This document shows positions 40,470 through 49,402 of a stretch of 64,000 bases of DNA, one piece after another (within the stretch, counting starts at the first letter, position 1; the number at the start of each line of letters is the position of its first letter). A program made the translations under genes and the position numbers. The notes beneath the pieces are model-generated. The model saw only the letters and a list, made by a program, of their open reading frames with translations, ran no database searches and was not told where the DNA came from. Origin of the DNA: Spartobacteria bacterium UBA695 (GTDB lineage: Bacteria; Verrucomicrobiota; Verrucomicrobiia; Chthoniobacterales; Chthoniobacteraceae); NCBI GenBank assembly GCA_002298145.1, contig DBMP01000029.1, forward strand, positions 62,001-126,000, given 5' to 3'.

Positions 40470-42782
40470 TTATTTCTCCGGCAGCCCCAACGGCGTCGTA
40501 TCAAGCAAATCCACTTTGCGCTTCCCGGCGGGCGGATCGAGGCTGGCGTCGAGGTCCGGCGGAAAGTGCGTTTTGGCCGACGCACGCTCTCCGGCCTTGA
40601 CCGCCTGGAGCGCACCGCGAGTCACCGTCGGGCGGATCAGCACGATTAGCTCCGTCCGCGTTTTGGTGTTCTTCTTGTAGCTGAAAAGCGACCCCACAAC
40701 CGGTATTCGGCTTAACCCCGGCACCCCCGACCGGCTGACCTCTTTTTTTTCCGACACCAGGCCGCCCAGGACAATGGTGGCTTCGTTGGCCACCGAGACG
40801 GTCGTATTGATGCGGCGGGTGGTCACGTTGGGGATGGCATTGCCGCTGATGGTGGTGGTGCCGTTGGTGTTATTATCATCCTGGGTAATCTGAAGGGTTA
40901 CTTCTCCATCAGAATTGATCAGCGGCAACACGGATAACTGCAACGCCACGTCGATGTAGTCCACGCTGGAGGTGCTCACAAGGCTCGTGCCACTGGTGTA
41001 GCCGCTGGTGGTGGAACTCGGCACGGGAATGGATTCCCCCGAACTGATGACGGCGGGACGATTGTTGCTGGTAAAGATCATCGGGCGCGAGGTGATCCGG
41101 TAGCGGCCGGTCGACTGGAGCGCGGAGACAAAGATGTCCAGCGAATTGCTTACGCCGATGAGCCCGGAGACTCCGCCCCCCATGGTCGGTAGGCTGGCGG
41201 CGGAAATGATGCTTTTCAGGCTTGCACCGTTAACCCCCGCGCTGGAGACGTTCCACGGGAGCGTGCCGCTGCCGATGGCCTTGCTGAGGTTGCCTTTATT
41301 AAAGAGATAGTCGACGCCGAATTCATCGTCGTCATCCAGCGTCAATTCGCCGATCACCGCAGTTAGCAAAACCTGTGGCGCGCGGACATCAATTTTATCC
41401 AGCAGATCGAAAACCTTCCTTTTCACTTCGTCGTTGCCCACGACGATGATCGCATTCGTCCGGTTGTCGGCAATGATCTTGTTATTTCGGATGACCCGGC
41501 CCTCGGGCGCGGTGTCCGCCTGGAGTGTGGCGTTGTTGGCACCAAACGAACCCGAGGTGATCGTCGCAGAACGGGAGCTACCGCGGCTACTGGAGCCGGA
41601 GGACGTATTGTTGGAGAGATTGCCCGTGCTATTGTTGACGGGGCTGGCCGCCGAACTGCTGGAGCGTTCGCTAGTCTCCAGTTTCTTAACCTCGACGCCG
41701 GGCTCCGCCACGGCTCCGGCAACGATGTCCAGGACGTCCCCCGCCAGCACGAACCGCAGGGGCCGCGTGACCGGTTCCCCCTGGGGAATGCCGCAGTCGA
41801 GGTCGGCGATCACCGAACGCAGGAACGCCATATTGGCTGGACGCGTGATGACGTGCACACGGTTGGTCCGCAAATCGGCCTGAATCCGGATCTTCCCGGC
41901 GATGATCGACTCCTCGGAAAGCACGATCATTCCACCTTCGTCAGCGGGGGCCGTGTTCTGCGTTTTCTCCTGGCCGCCCGCCTGTGTTGAGCCTTGACTG
42001 GTCGACGTTTTTTCAAACATTTTCGTCAGCTTTTCCACGACCTCCTTGGCGTCCGCACGCTCCAATGAAATGAACGCGCTAACCACATCGGCGGGTTTGC
42101 AATCGAGCTTTGCGACAATCGGCGCGATGTTGCGGATCATGCTGGCGTTCTCGGTCACCAGGACGGCCTGCGACTTCTGCAGCGGCACGATGTTGGTAAT
42201 CGATGGGGTGGCCGCGACAACTTGATCGAGCGCGGCTTTGACGTCCCGAGGATCGGCATAGTCCAAGGTAAACAGGAACGAGACGATCTGATTGCTTTTG
42301 GGAAGTTGATCAATTTCCGAATAGATGGGGATATCGAATTGCCGGACGTTTTTATTCGAACCGATGACTTTGATGATATCATCGGGCCCGGGGATCAGGA
42401 CGATGTTGTTCAAGGCAAACGCTGTTTCCAAGATTCGGATGGCTTCATCCTTTGCGACTGGTTTGGTAACCCTAACGCGCACCTTGCCCTGCAAGGTGGT
42501 ATCGTAGAGCATCTTTTTTCCCGTGAGCGTTTCGTAAAATTCAAGAACCTGCTGGATGTCCGTATTGGGAAAGTCGATGAAGGGGATGGTGTCCTCCGAT
42601 GACGCGTCAACAGCCACGGCGGGCGCGGGCGCGGCCTGAGGCAGCGGTTTCCTTTCCTCTGTGTCGGCCCCCGCATGGCGCACCACGCGCGACGGAATGG
42701 GGACCGGAGTGGAGCGCGGTTCCTGAGCCCACGCCGCAACGGCAAAGACGACTAAAATCAAATGGATACGGATAAACTGCAC
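40470..42782 (-). CDS. gspD: Type II secretion outer-membrane secretin GspD
   Basis: A signal peptide (MQFIRIHLILVVFAVAAWAQ) precedes N0-N1-N2 domains (IPFIDFPNTDIQQVLEFYET at the start of N0) and the C-terminal secretin barrel with TIVLGGLVSEKKEVSRSG, VPGLSRIPVVGSLF and ELIVLIRPTV. A Ser/Asn-rich disordered loop (about residues 372-415) lies between the N domains and the barrel. The N3 equivalent begins IIADNRTNAIIVVGNDE. The 770 residues are within range. It is the first gene of the minus arm and is divergent from gspH. Confidence 0.95.
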   Translation of the reverse strand: MQFIRIHLILVVFAVAAWAQEPRSTPVPIPSRVVRHAGADTEERKPLPQAAPAPAVAVDASSEDTIPFIDFPNTDIQQVLEFYETLTGKKMLYDTTLQGKVRVRVTKPVAKDEAIRILETAFALNNIVLIPGPDDIIKVIGSNKNVRQFDIPIYSEIDQLPKSNQIVSFLFTLDYADPRDVKAALDQVVAATPSITNIVPLQKSQAVLVTENASMIRNIAPIVAKLDCKPADVVSAFISLERADAKEVVEKLTKMFEKTSTSQGSTQAGGQEKTQNTAPADEGGMIVLSEESIIAGKIRIQADLRTNRVHVITRPANMAFLRSVIADLDCGIPQGEPVTRPLRFVLAGDVLDIVAGAVAEPGVEVKKLETSERSSSSAASPVNNSTGNLSNNTSSGSSSRGSSRSATITSGSFGANNATLQADTAPEGRVIRNNKIIADNRTNAIIVVGNDEVKRKVFDLLDKIDVRAPQVLLTAVIGELTLDDDDEFGVDYLFNKGNLSKAIGSGTLPWNVSSAGVNGASLKSIISAASLPTMGGGVSGLIGVSNSLDIFVSALQSTGRYRITSRPMIFTSNNRPAVISSGESIPVPSSTTSGYTSGTSLVSTSSVDYIDVALQLSVLPLINSDGEVTLQITQDDNNTNGTTTISGNAIPNVTTRRINTTVSVANEATIVLGGLVSEKKEVSRSGVPGLSRIPVVGSLFSYKKNTKTRTELIVLIRPTVTRGALQAVKAGERASAKTHFPPDLDASLDPPAGKRKVDLLDTTPLGLPEK

Positions 42783-42914
42783 GGGACTATTTAGGAGTGA
42801 CCCATCCGCAAGGCAACGGCTTTAAGATAATGTAATAAGATTGTAACATTTCCGTCATCCTACGCCGCCGATTCTTTACGTAGAGTGCAAGTTGTAGCTT
42901 TCGGGCTCACTCGT
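42783..42914. promoter_or_regulatory. Divergent gspD/gspH promoter with PHO-box-like 11-bp repeats
   Basis: Three units at an 11-bp period occur at 42831-42863: TGTAATAAGAT, TGTAACATTTC and CGTCATCCTAC. On the other strand they read TTACA-N6-TTACA, like the half-site spacing of PhoB/PhoP boxes. The core -35/-10 elements could not be placed with confidence. Confidence 0.5.
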
Positions 42915-43403
42915 ATGTCGCGTTCCATTCCGTGTTCATTTATCGGCTTCACGCTGTTAGAAGTTATGCTGGCTCTGCTGGTTGCGCTCGCCGTAATCGC
43001 GGTCTCCGTGCCCAGCATTACTGCGGCGCTGTCAAAGCCGCCCGCGCAAGCTGCATTCGAAAGTTTCGATGCCATGGTGCAGGAGGCGCGAAGCCGCAGC
43101 CATGAGGAAGGCCGCAGTTACGTTATCGTCTGGGGGCGGGATCAATTAATTCGCCTTCGCCCGGAGGAACCAGCCAGCCGGGCTGAAGCAAACGGGATAC
43201 GCCAATGGGACCAGCATACAGCCGGAGAGGTCACCCTCCGGCTACCCGCAGCATTGCTAAGGGGAAAAACACCGGACGCTATCTGGACCTTCTGGCCCAA
43301 CGGGGCCTGCGAACCGGCAGAACTTCATTACAAAATGACCAACGCAAAGTGGACGGCGTTATACAATCCGTTTACGGCGCGCGCGGAGGTTAACTATGAC
43401 TAG
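42915..43403 (+). CDS. gspH: Type II secretion minor pseudopilin GspH
   Basis: The start at 42915 (MSRSIPCSFIG then FTLLEVMLALLVALAVIAVS) gives a proper short leader; an in-frame start at 42885 would add ten residues. The order H-I-J-K that follows supports the GspH assignment. The soluble domain of about 120 residues is divergent, with a GspH-like closing segment (AELHYKMTNAKWTALYNPFT). It overlaps gspI by 8 bp. Confidence 0.88.
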   Translation: MSRSIPCSFIGFTLLEVMLALLVALAVIAVSVPSITAALSKPPAQAAFESFDAMVQEARSRSHEEGRSYVIVWGRDQLIRLRPEEPASRAEANGIRQWDQHTAGEVTLRLPAALLRGKTPDAIWTFWPNGACEPAELHYKMTNAKWTALYNPFTARAEVNYD

Positions 43404-43791
43404 TCTGAGGCGGCGGGCTGGTTTTCTATTGCTGGAAACGATGATCGGCGTGGCGGTATTTGCGCTGGGCATGCTGGCCTTGACGCGCTGTGTGCAGCAA
43501 TGCATCGGCACGGAAGCCGCCAGGGCTTGGGACGAGCGGGCTCGCGTGGCGCTCGCCAACCGGGCCGCCGAAATCGAGGCGGGCGCGGTGAATTGCGATA
43601 AGGAAAGCACGGAAAAGCTCTCCGGACCGTTCGAAGGAATGACGCTCCGGCAAAAATGCATTCCGCTTCCGATGAAGGACGAAACGGGAAAAGAACTGAC
43701 CGGCATTTCACAAGTCCAATTGGAAGCGGCATGGGTGGAGTGGTCCGGAACGCAAACCAAAGCGCTCACTTTTTATGTCTATCCGCGATAA
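43396..43791 (+). CDS. gspI: Type II secretion minor pseudopilin GspI
   Basis: The leader MTSLRRRAG precedes FLLLETMIGVAVFALGMLAL with Glu +5. The 131-residue length and the following IEAGAVNCDKESTEKLSGPF to VQLEAAWVEW pattern fit GspI, the tip-complex subunit contacting GspJ and GspK. It overlaps gspH and gspJ by 8 and 17 bp. Confidence 0.88.
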   Translation: MTSLRRRAGFLLLETMIGVAVFALGMLALTRCVQQCIGTEAARAWDERARVALANRAAEIEAGAVNCDKESTEKLSGPFEGMTLRQKCIPLPMKDETGKELTGISQVQLEAAWVEWSGTQTKALTFYVYPR

Positions 43792-44392
43792 TAGAGCGGG
43801 GGCATTTACGTTGCTGGAAGTCATGCTGGCGGTCGCCATCCTGGCCCTGATCGGCATTGGTATTTACGGTTTCGTAGCCTCAACCATCGCCGCTGTCAAG
43901 GCGTCTGCCCGCGCGGATCAGGATCATGCACTAGTCACCGCCTTCGCAGACTATTTATCCGCCCAGATGCTCCATCTACCTTCCTCGCGGGCCGGGGCGA
44001 TCACGGGCGAGGCCCACCGCTTCGGCGGAGTTTCGAGCGATGAGTTGCAATGGATCGCTTATGCCGGAAGCGCGCTCTTAACGCGGAACGCAAGCGGTGA
44101 ATGGACGGTGACGCTAACCACCAAACAGCTCGACGGCGGCGAATACGAACTGGGGATGCGGCGGCAGGATCTTCTGCGTCAACGAGATGCCGTTTGGTTG
44201 CCGTTGTTCCGCCAGGTAAAGGGGTTCGAGGTGCGCTACTTCGATGTGTCCCGCAAAGACTGGATGGAAAAATGGACCGACACCCATGCCCGCCCCTCGC
44301 TAATTAGAGTCCGCCTATGGCGCGGAGAGGAAGCTTTCGAATGGGTCCTGCCGATTCCCACCAAAGCCCAACCCAAAGGAGGTAGCGCGTGA
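43775..44392 (+). CDS. gspJ: Type II secretion minor pseudopilin GspJ
   Basis: The leader is MSIRDNRAGA followed by FTLLEVMLAVAILALIGIG. The residue at -1 is Ala, not the usual Gly, with Gly at -2. The 205-residue length and the FRQVKGFEVRYFDVSRKDW segment match GspJ, as does the position between gspI and gspK. It forms the pseudopilus tip with GspI and GspK. Confidence 0.88.
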   Translation: MSIRDNRAGAFTLLEVMLAVAILALIGIGIYGFVASTIAAVKASARADQDHALVTAFADYLSAQMLHLPSSRAGAITGEAHRFGGVSSDELQWIAYAGSALLTRNASGEWTVTLTTKQLDGGEYELGMRRQDLLRQRDAVWLPLFRQVKGFEVRYFDVSRKDWMEKWTDTHARPSLIRVRLWRGEEAFEWVLPIPTKAQPKGGSA

Positions 44393-45306
44393 AGCGGCCG
44401 ACCTCCCTGGCAACTAAAGGCGGCTCCACGCTTATGCTGTCGCTCTGGGCTCTGATCTTGCTCTCCGCAGTGGTGATGGCTTGGGGGATGCGCATTGACC
44501 GGGAAATCGAAGCCGCCAATGAAGCCAACCGCGCTCTGGAAGCCCGGGCGCTGGCCCACTCGGGGATCGCCGTGGCGCGGCATCCCGGCATCGGCGCAAA
44601 AAACCCGTTCTTGCACGGACACTTTGGCCGCGGACAATCCTACCGCGTCACCATGGAAAGCGAGGGAGGCCGGATCAACCTGAACTATTGGCTGGCAGGC
44701 GAGGACCCTCAAAAAATTGACTATTTATCCAAATATTTCGCGCTCAAAGGGCTGAATATTCAGGAACGCAAAACGCTCGTGGATTGCCTGCTCGACTGGG
44801 TCGGCCCGCGCCGCGAGGGAAGACGAATTCGCGGCATGGCGGAGTCGCCTGATTACCCCATTCCCCACCGGCCGCTGCAAAGTTTGGACGAACTCGCGCA
44901 GATCGCGGGAAGCGGGCCGCTGGTTTCAAAACAAGGCTGGCAGGATGAGCTGACGCTCTACAGTTCCGGGCCGTTGGATCTTGAAAGCGTTCCGGCCCGG
45001 TTTCTGGCATTGGTTCCCGGGATCGGTGAGCAACGGGCAGCCCGGTTTGTTAAAATGCGAGAGGGGCGGCTTAAGGGCTCCGATAACAAAGATGACCATC
45101 CTTTTAAGGATCTGCCGGATGCCCTCGATTGCCTTGGGATGAGCCAAACGGAAGTCGACTCGCTCTCAGCCTTTCTGAAATTCCGCGATCCCGTGACCCG
45201 AATTCAAAGCGTGGGTCAATCCGCCGCCGTTATAAGAACCACCGAGGCCGTCGTCAACAAAGAGGCCAACGGAAACACACAAATTTTGCTATGGATCGAA
45301 AACTGA
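44389..45306 (+). CDS. gspK: Type II secretion minor pseudopilin GspK
   Basis: After a short leader ending KGG, the segment STLMLSLWALILLSAVVMAW lacks Glu +5, as expected of GspK. The domain contains the helix-hairpin-helix-like GspK features VDCLLDWVGPRREGRR, PLQSLDELAQIAGSG and ALVPGIGEQRAARF. The 305 residues fit. GspK caps the pseudopilus. It overlaps gspJ by 4 bp and gspL by 16 bp. Confidence 0.92.
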   Translation: MKRPTSLATKGGSTLMLSLWALILLSAVVMAWGMRIDREIEAANEANRALEARALAHSGIAVARHPGIGAKNPFLHGHFGRGQSYRVTMESEGGRINLNYWLAGEDPQKIDYLSKYFALKGLNIQERKTLVDCLLDWVGPRREGRRIRGMAESPDYPIPHRPLQSLDELAQIAGSGPLVSKQGWQDELTLYSSGPLDLESVPARFLALVPGIGEQRAARFVKMREGRLKGSDNKDDHPFKDLPDALDCLGMSQTEVDSLSAFLKFRDPVTRIQSVGQSAAVIRTTEAVVNKEANGNTQILLWIEN

Positions 45307-46520
45307 CTGAATCCTCTTTGCTCATATCACCAGCCGCGTGCTGCTGGACGGTGATTCGCCCGGACTCCGGCGAAGAGCCTCGGGAATGGCCGACATTCGC
45401 CGACGCGATCGATGCCGCGCGGCAAGCAACTGTGGGTACTCCAATGGCTACAACGGTGGCGCTCCCAGCCCGGTACGGGATTTTCGAACGCTTCACTTTC
45501 CCAGCCACCGATCCCGCGGAATTGGACGCCATGATGCAGTTACAATTTGAAAAACTCCTCCCCTACCCTAGCGAGGAAACCGCGACCGCGCTGCAAATAA
45601 TTTCGCAAACCGATTCGGAATCCACCGTCATGGCCTGCGCCATCCATGTAGCGAATATCGAAGCCTTCTGCTCCCCGCTCCTAAACGAAGGCTTTCCCCG
45701 TCGCCTGACGTTCCGGGGAATCCACATCGCCGCTCTCGCCCCGGCGGGTGTCGTCGCCTGTGGTATTTGGCGGGAAGAAACCGACTCCGTCTTTGCCATC
45801 TTTGAAAGCAGCCGACTCTCGTACGTGGAAAATCTGGGGCCGGACGCGAACCTCCCCGATGAACTGCCTCGCACGCTTTTGAGAGCAGAAGCCGCCGGGC
45901 TGCCCATTCATTTTTCCAGCGTGCTCTCCGATGCCGGGAGATTGGATGAAGCGCTGACGGCGATCCTCCAAGCCCCCGTGCTCGCGATCCCGAAGCATTT
46001 CTTCCCAGCCGACGATGCATTCGATATCACTCCGCCCCAATGGAGGAAGAAGCAAGCGGCCCGGAAAAGCCGCAAAAAACAACGCCAGCGGATCGCCTGG
46101 GCGGGAGCAATCTATGCGACGGTGTTGCTCATCAGTCTGCTAGGCGTGGCATGGGAAAACAGCCAACTGGAAACGCTGTGCAAGCAAGCCGCTTCCCTGC
46201 AACCCCGCGTCGATGCGCTAATCGAGCGGCAAACCCGCTGGAAAGCCCTCGCCCCAGCGGTCGATCCGCAACAGTACCTAGTCGAATTGCTCTTCCAGAC
46301 CTACCAGTCGCTCCCCTCCCCCGAAACCCGTATCACTCGTTTCGACTTGGCTCGCGATCAAATGGTCGTGGAAGGCGAAGCGCCGGACGCCCAAAAAGCC
46401 ATCGCATTTTCCGAAAAACTCAAAGCCAGCCCCGAGCTCGCCGACTTCCGGTTCGAAGCCGCTCCCCCCATTCTGCAACCCAACGAACACGCCCAATTCC
46501 GAATTTTTGGAAAACGATGA
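45291..46520 (+). CDS. gspL: Type II secretion assembly protein GspL-like (PilM-PilN fusion type)
   Basis: The start MDRKLTESSLLISPAACC at 45291 overlaps gspK; a longer frame to 45129 is antisense-like and rejected. An N-terminal actin-like cytoplasmic domain of about 270 residues (FERFTFPATDPAELDAMMQL onward) leads to a basic stretch, one membrane helix (AGAIYATVLLISLLGVAW) and a periplasmic ferredoxin-like domain. This is the GspL layout. It couples GspE to the periplasmic parts. It is followed by gspM with a 4-bp overlap. Confidence 0.88.
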   Translation: MDRKLTESSLLISPAACCWTVIRPDSGEEPREWPTFADAIDAARQATVGTPMATTVALPARYGIFERFTFPATDPAELDAMMQLQFEKLLPYPSEETATALQIISQTDSESTVMACAIHVANIEAFCSPLLNEGFPRRLTFRGIHIAALAPAGVVACGIWREETDSVFAIFESSRLSYVENLGPDANLPDELPRTLLRAEAAGLPIHFSSVLSDAGRLDEALTAILQAPVLAIPKHFFPADDAFDITPPQWRKKQAARKSRKKQRQRIAWAGAIYATVLLISLLGVAWENSQLETLCKQAASLQPRVDALIERQTRWKALAPAVDPQQYLVELLFQTYQSLPSPETRITRFDLARDQMVVEGEAPDAQKAIAFSEKLKASPELADFRFEAAPPILQPNEHAQFRIFGKR

Positions 46521-47041
46521 ACCGCCTCACCATCCGCGAACGCCGCCTCATTTACGCTCTTGCCGCAGTGCTCTTTCTGCTGGTCAACTGGGCACTTGTC
46601 GGCTGGATCACCCGCCAGTACATGCAAATCCAAGCAAACCTAACCGCCAAGCGGACCGAGCTTCGTTCGCTGCAAACCATCGTCAAAGACGAAACCGCCT
46701 ACGCCGCCCGCGAGGCTTGGCTGGCCGCCGCCCAACCCAAATTAGCCAACCCCGAACAAGCTGGAGTCCAGCTCCTCGATCAAATCAAAAACAGCGCCAA
46801 GGATCTTCAGATTCGTCTGGAAAATCCCGAACTAGGCACTGTTGAAAACGGACAAGCCAGCCGCTCCGTTTCCGTACAGCTTACGGCAAAAAGTTCCTGG
46901 TCCGGGCTAGTCAAATTCCTGCATTCCCTCCAAACCCCAGAAAACTTCATCGTCATTGACTCCGCGACCCTCCAAGTCGACACGGCCAATTCCAAACAAA
47001 TGACCTGCCAACTGAAAATTTCCAAATGGTATGCGCCCTAA
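46517..47041 (+). CDS. gspM: Type II secretion assembly protein GspM-like
   Basis: The start MNRLTIRERRLIYALAAV at 46517 is translationally coupled to gspL (ATGA). The 174 residues comprise one N-terminal membrane helix (LAAVLFLLVNWALVGWI), a coiled coil and a periplasmic ferredoxin-like domain, the GspM/PilO arrangement. Its partner is GspL. Confidence 0.85.
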   Translation: MNRLTIRERRLIYALAAVLFLLVNWALVGWITRQYMQIQANLTAKRTELRSLQTIVKDETAYAAREAWLAAAQPKLANPEQAGVQLLDQIKNSAKDLQIRLENPELGTVENGQASRSVSVQLTAKSSWSGLVKFLHSLQTPENFIVIDSATLQVDTANSKQMTCQLKISKWYAP

Positions 47042-47603
47042 AACCTCTCTTCTCCTGCTTCTCATCTTCCCGGCGGCAATCTTTGCCGAGGACGCCCGGC
47101 CCGCGGGCTTTTCCCTCACCCGGTACCAATCCATGCTGGACCGTTCACCCTTCGCGCTTTCTTCAGAGGGTCCCGCAGCACAGACCACCGCGCCCAACTC
47201 CGGCTTTGCCAAAAACCTCTATCTGACCGGTGCCGTGCGTCTGAAGAGCGGCGAATATATATCCATCGGATCGCGTGACCAGAGCCAGTCATTCGCCCTC
47301 CGCACAGGAATCTCTTACAACGGCATATCGCTCGTCAGCGTCGCCTGGTCGGAAGCCATGGGAAAGACCCGGGCTACCCTCAAAAGCGGCAACGAATTCG
47401 CCACTATAACCTTCGACGAAGCTAATCTCCGCTCGCCCGCCACGCAGCCTCCCACCGAAGGCGCCCAGCCCCCGCAAGGGAACGCAAAAACAAATCTACC
47501 TCCCGGCGTCATTCCGCCCAACCCAAGCCTGAAACCGCAGGGAAGCCCATCTCCGGCAAAACGTGGCGGTCGCCTCGTACGCCCTACACCACCGCCTTCC
47601 TAG
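47031..47603 (+). CDS. Secreted protein at the gsp operon end, candidate GspC-like partner
   Basis: A signal peptide (MRPKTSLLLLLIFPAAIFAE) precedes a beta-rich segment (NLYLTGAVRLKSGEYISIGS; ISYNGISLVSVAWSEAMGKT) and a Pro-rich C-terminal tail. The strand pattern and size resemble the homology region of GspC/PilP, which links the secretin to the inner-membrane platform. No gspC is otherwise present in the operon. It overlaps gspM by 11 bp. The GspC role is inference; a lipobox or membrane anchor is not visible. Confidence 0.55.
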   Translation: MRPKTSLLLLLIFPAAIFAEDARPAGFSLTRYQSMLDRSPFALSSEGPAAQTTAPNSGFAKNLYLTGAVRLKSGEYISIGSRDQSQSFALRTGISYNGISLVSVAWSEAMGKTRATLKSGNEFATITFDEANLRSPATQPPTEGAQPPQGNAKTNLPPGVIPPNPSLKPQGSPSPAKRGGRLVRPTPPPS

Positions 47604-47651
47604 CAACCCGTTCATTTCAATGCGCAGCAACGGCACTTATCTGTTGTTCTG

Positions 47652-48329
47652 CTATTTGGGAATCCGATAACCGAAACTGCGCACCGTTTCGATACACTCC
47701 CCGGCCACGCCAAGTTTCTCGCGCACCCGCCGGATATGCGTATCCACCGTTCTGGTATCAATCGCATATTCATAGCCCCACACATCGTTCAATAACGTGG
47801 CGCGCGATTGCACAACGCCCCGGCGTTCCAGCAATACGCGCAGCAATTTGAACTCCGTCGCAGTCAAGTGCACCGGGTTACTATTCACGGTCACTTCAAA
47901 CCGGCTCCGATCCAAGACCACTCCATTTACCGATAGGAAATTCTTCTCCGCCCCCGAATACGCCGTCCGCCGCAAAATCCCTTTTACCCTTAGCACCAAC
48001 TCTCTGGGGCTAAAGGGTTTGCTAATATAGTCATCGGCTCCCAGCTCAAACCCCACAATCCGATCCACCTCCGCCGATTTCGCCGTTAGCATCACAATGG
48101 GGATATTGGCCGTCTGAGAATTGGCCTTCAGCGCGCGGCAGACATCCAGCCCCGACATCCTGGGCATCATCAAATCAAGCACGATCAACTGCGGCATCTG
48201 ATCCATCACATCAAGCACCGCGGAACCGTCTGAAACCTTGATAACACTGTACCCTTCGCGCGAAAGAGTCGACGCGATAAGCGAAAGCATATCGGGTTCA
48301 TCTTCAGCAACGACAATTTTTTCGGGCAT
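47652..48329 (-). CDS. OmpR/PhoB-family response regulator
   Basis: The start MPEKIVVAEDEPDMLSLIA at 48329 is preferred to an in-frame start 27 bp upstream. The receiver domain has the acidic pair, phospho-acceptor Asp52 (LIVLDLMMPRMSG), Thr in VMLTAKSA and Lys in YISKPFSP. The C-terminal winged helix has LTATEFKLLRVLLERRGVVQ and TVDTHIRRVREKLG, the PhoB-type recognition region. The 225 residues are typical. No partner kinase is adjacent. It is convergent with the gsp plus arm, and PHO-box-like repeats occur on its promoter side. Confidence 0.92.
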   Translation of the reverse strand: MPEKIVVAEDEPDMLSLIASTLSREGYSVIKVSDGSAVLDVMDQMPQLIVLDLMMPRMSGLDVCRALKANSQTANIPIVMLTAKSAEVDRIVGFELGADDYISKPFSPRELVLRVKGILRRTAYSGAEKNFLSVNGVVLDRSRFEVTVNSNPVHLTATEFKLLRVLLERRGVVQSRATLLNDVWGYEYAIDTRTVDTHIRRVREKLGVAGECIETVRSFGYRIPK

Positions 48330-48607
48330 GGCGGTGCAATAATCAACGCCCGCCATCCCAGGTCAATCATACACCGATGAAAGTGCCATTTCCGCCCAAA
48401 AAATCACCCAATCTCAACACTTCGTAACACATATGTAACATAGAGACATGTCTTACCTAGTTTCACATAACTGTAACTATTAAAATATTGTCGATGATGA
48501 ACCAGCCCCCTAGCCTCCGCCACGAAACCGAAGCACGCGAACCGATGGAATTTGTCGCGTTTTGGTTATCCGAAGGAAAAACAAATCAACTCCGAATATT
48601 CGAACAC
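48330..48607. promoter_or_regulatory. Divergent region between the response regulator and PEP-CTERM genes, with PHO-box-like repeats
   Basis: CGTAACACATA (48423-48433) and TGTAACATAGA (48434-48444) are direct repeats at an 11-bp period, with another CTGTAAC at 48471. The arrangement matches the repeats in the gspD/gspH promoter. The region is AT-rich and otherwise without a supported gene. Confidence 0.45.
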
Positions 48608-49360
48608 ATGAAAATCAAACAAATCCTTGTCATGGCCATCATGGCCATCGTCGGCATTGGCTCTGCCAACGCAAGCAATACATTCAGCACCGGTGATGTC
48701 CTATTTGGTATTACCAGCAGCACCGCCACCCTCGCCTACACCTACAACCTCAACCTCGGCAGCATCAGCAACCTGATCAGCCTGAGCAGCGGCCAAACCA
48801 AAACCTGGACGCTCAGCACAAGCGATCTGACCGCCATTGTGGGTTCAGGCTGGGATGACAGCACTAAGGTGTCGTGGGGCGTTGCCTCGGCGACCCTCAG
48901 TAACTTGTGGGCCACGGCATCGACCACGTTAACAGCTGGCTCACTTTCCACTAACGATCAAGCCATTTCGGGTGCTAAAAACAGCCTCGCTAATGTCATT
49001 GCCGAATATCAAAACGGAACGGCTACGACCAATGACGGGGCTTCTGCAAACATCGTCGGCGCGGTGGAATACGCAAAAGCCGACCAATATAGCTGGTACA
49101 ACCAAGCTAAAAGCAATTTGGGAGATTCGTTAAATTACACTATCACCAAATCTTTGAATTCCGCCGACACCAGCGTCTTAGCCCTCTGGCAATATAGCAC
49201 TGACGGCACCGCCACGGAAGCCGGCACGTTTACCCTTAGCGATAGCGGCGTCCTGACCTACACGTCTTTGGCCGCCGTTCCCGAACCCTCAACTTACGCC
49301 ATGATCGGCATTGGCGGTTTGGCCATGCTTCGCATGTTCCGCCGTCGCCGCAGCGCTTAA
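48608..49360 (+). CDS. PEP-CTERM sorting-domain exported protein
   Basis: The start MKIKQILVMAIMAIVGIGSA at 48608 begins a signal peptide; the frame continues upstream to 48488 but has no such feature there. The C-terminus is a textbook PEP-CTERM signal: VPEPSTYAMIGIGGLAMLRM followed by FRRRRSA, expected to be processed by an exosortase and linked to the cell surface or biofilm matrix. The body (about 200 residues, Ser/Thr/Ala-rich) has no known domain. No exosortase gene is in the window. Confidence 0.88.
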   Translation: MKIKQILVMAIMAIVGIGSANASNTFSTGDVLFGITSSTATLAYTYNLNLGSISNLISLSSGQTKTWTLSTSDLTAIVGSGWDDSTKVSWGVASATLSNLWATASTTLTAGSLSTNDQAISGAKNSLANVIAEYQNGTATTNDGASANIVGAVEYAKADQYSWYNQAKSNLGDSLNYTITKSLNSADTSVLALWQYSTDGTATEAGTFTLSDSGVLTYTSLAAVPEPSTYAMIGIGGLAMLRMFRRRRSA

Positions 49361-49402
49361 TTTCCACCTCAACCAGTCCAAGTTCAAAATCCCAATCCAA
49401 TT

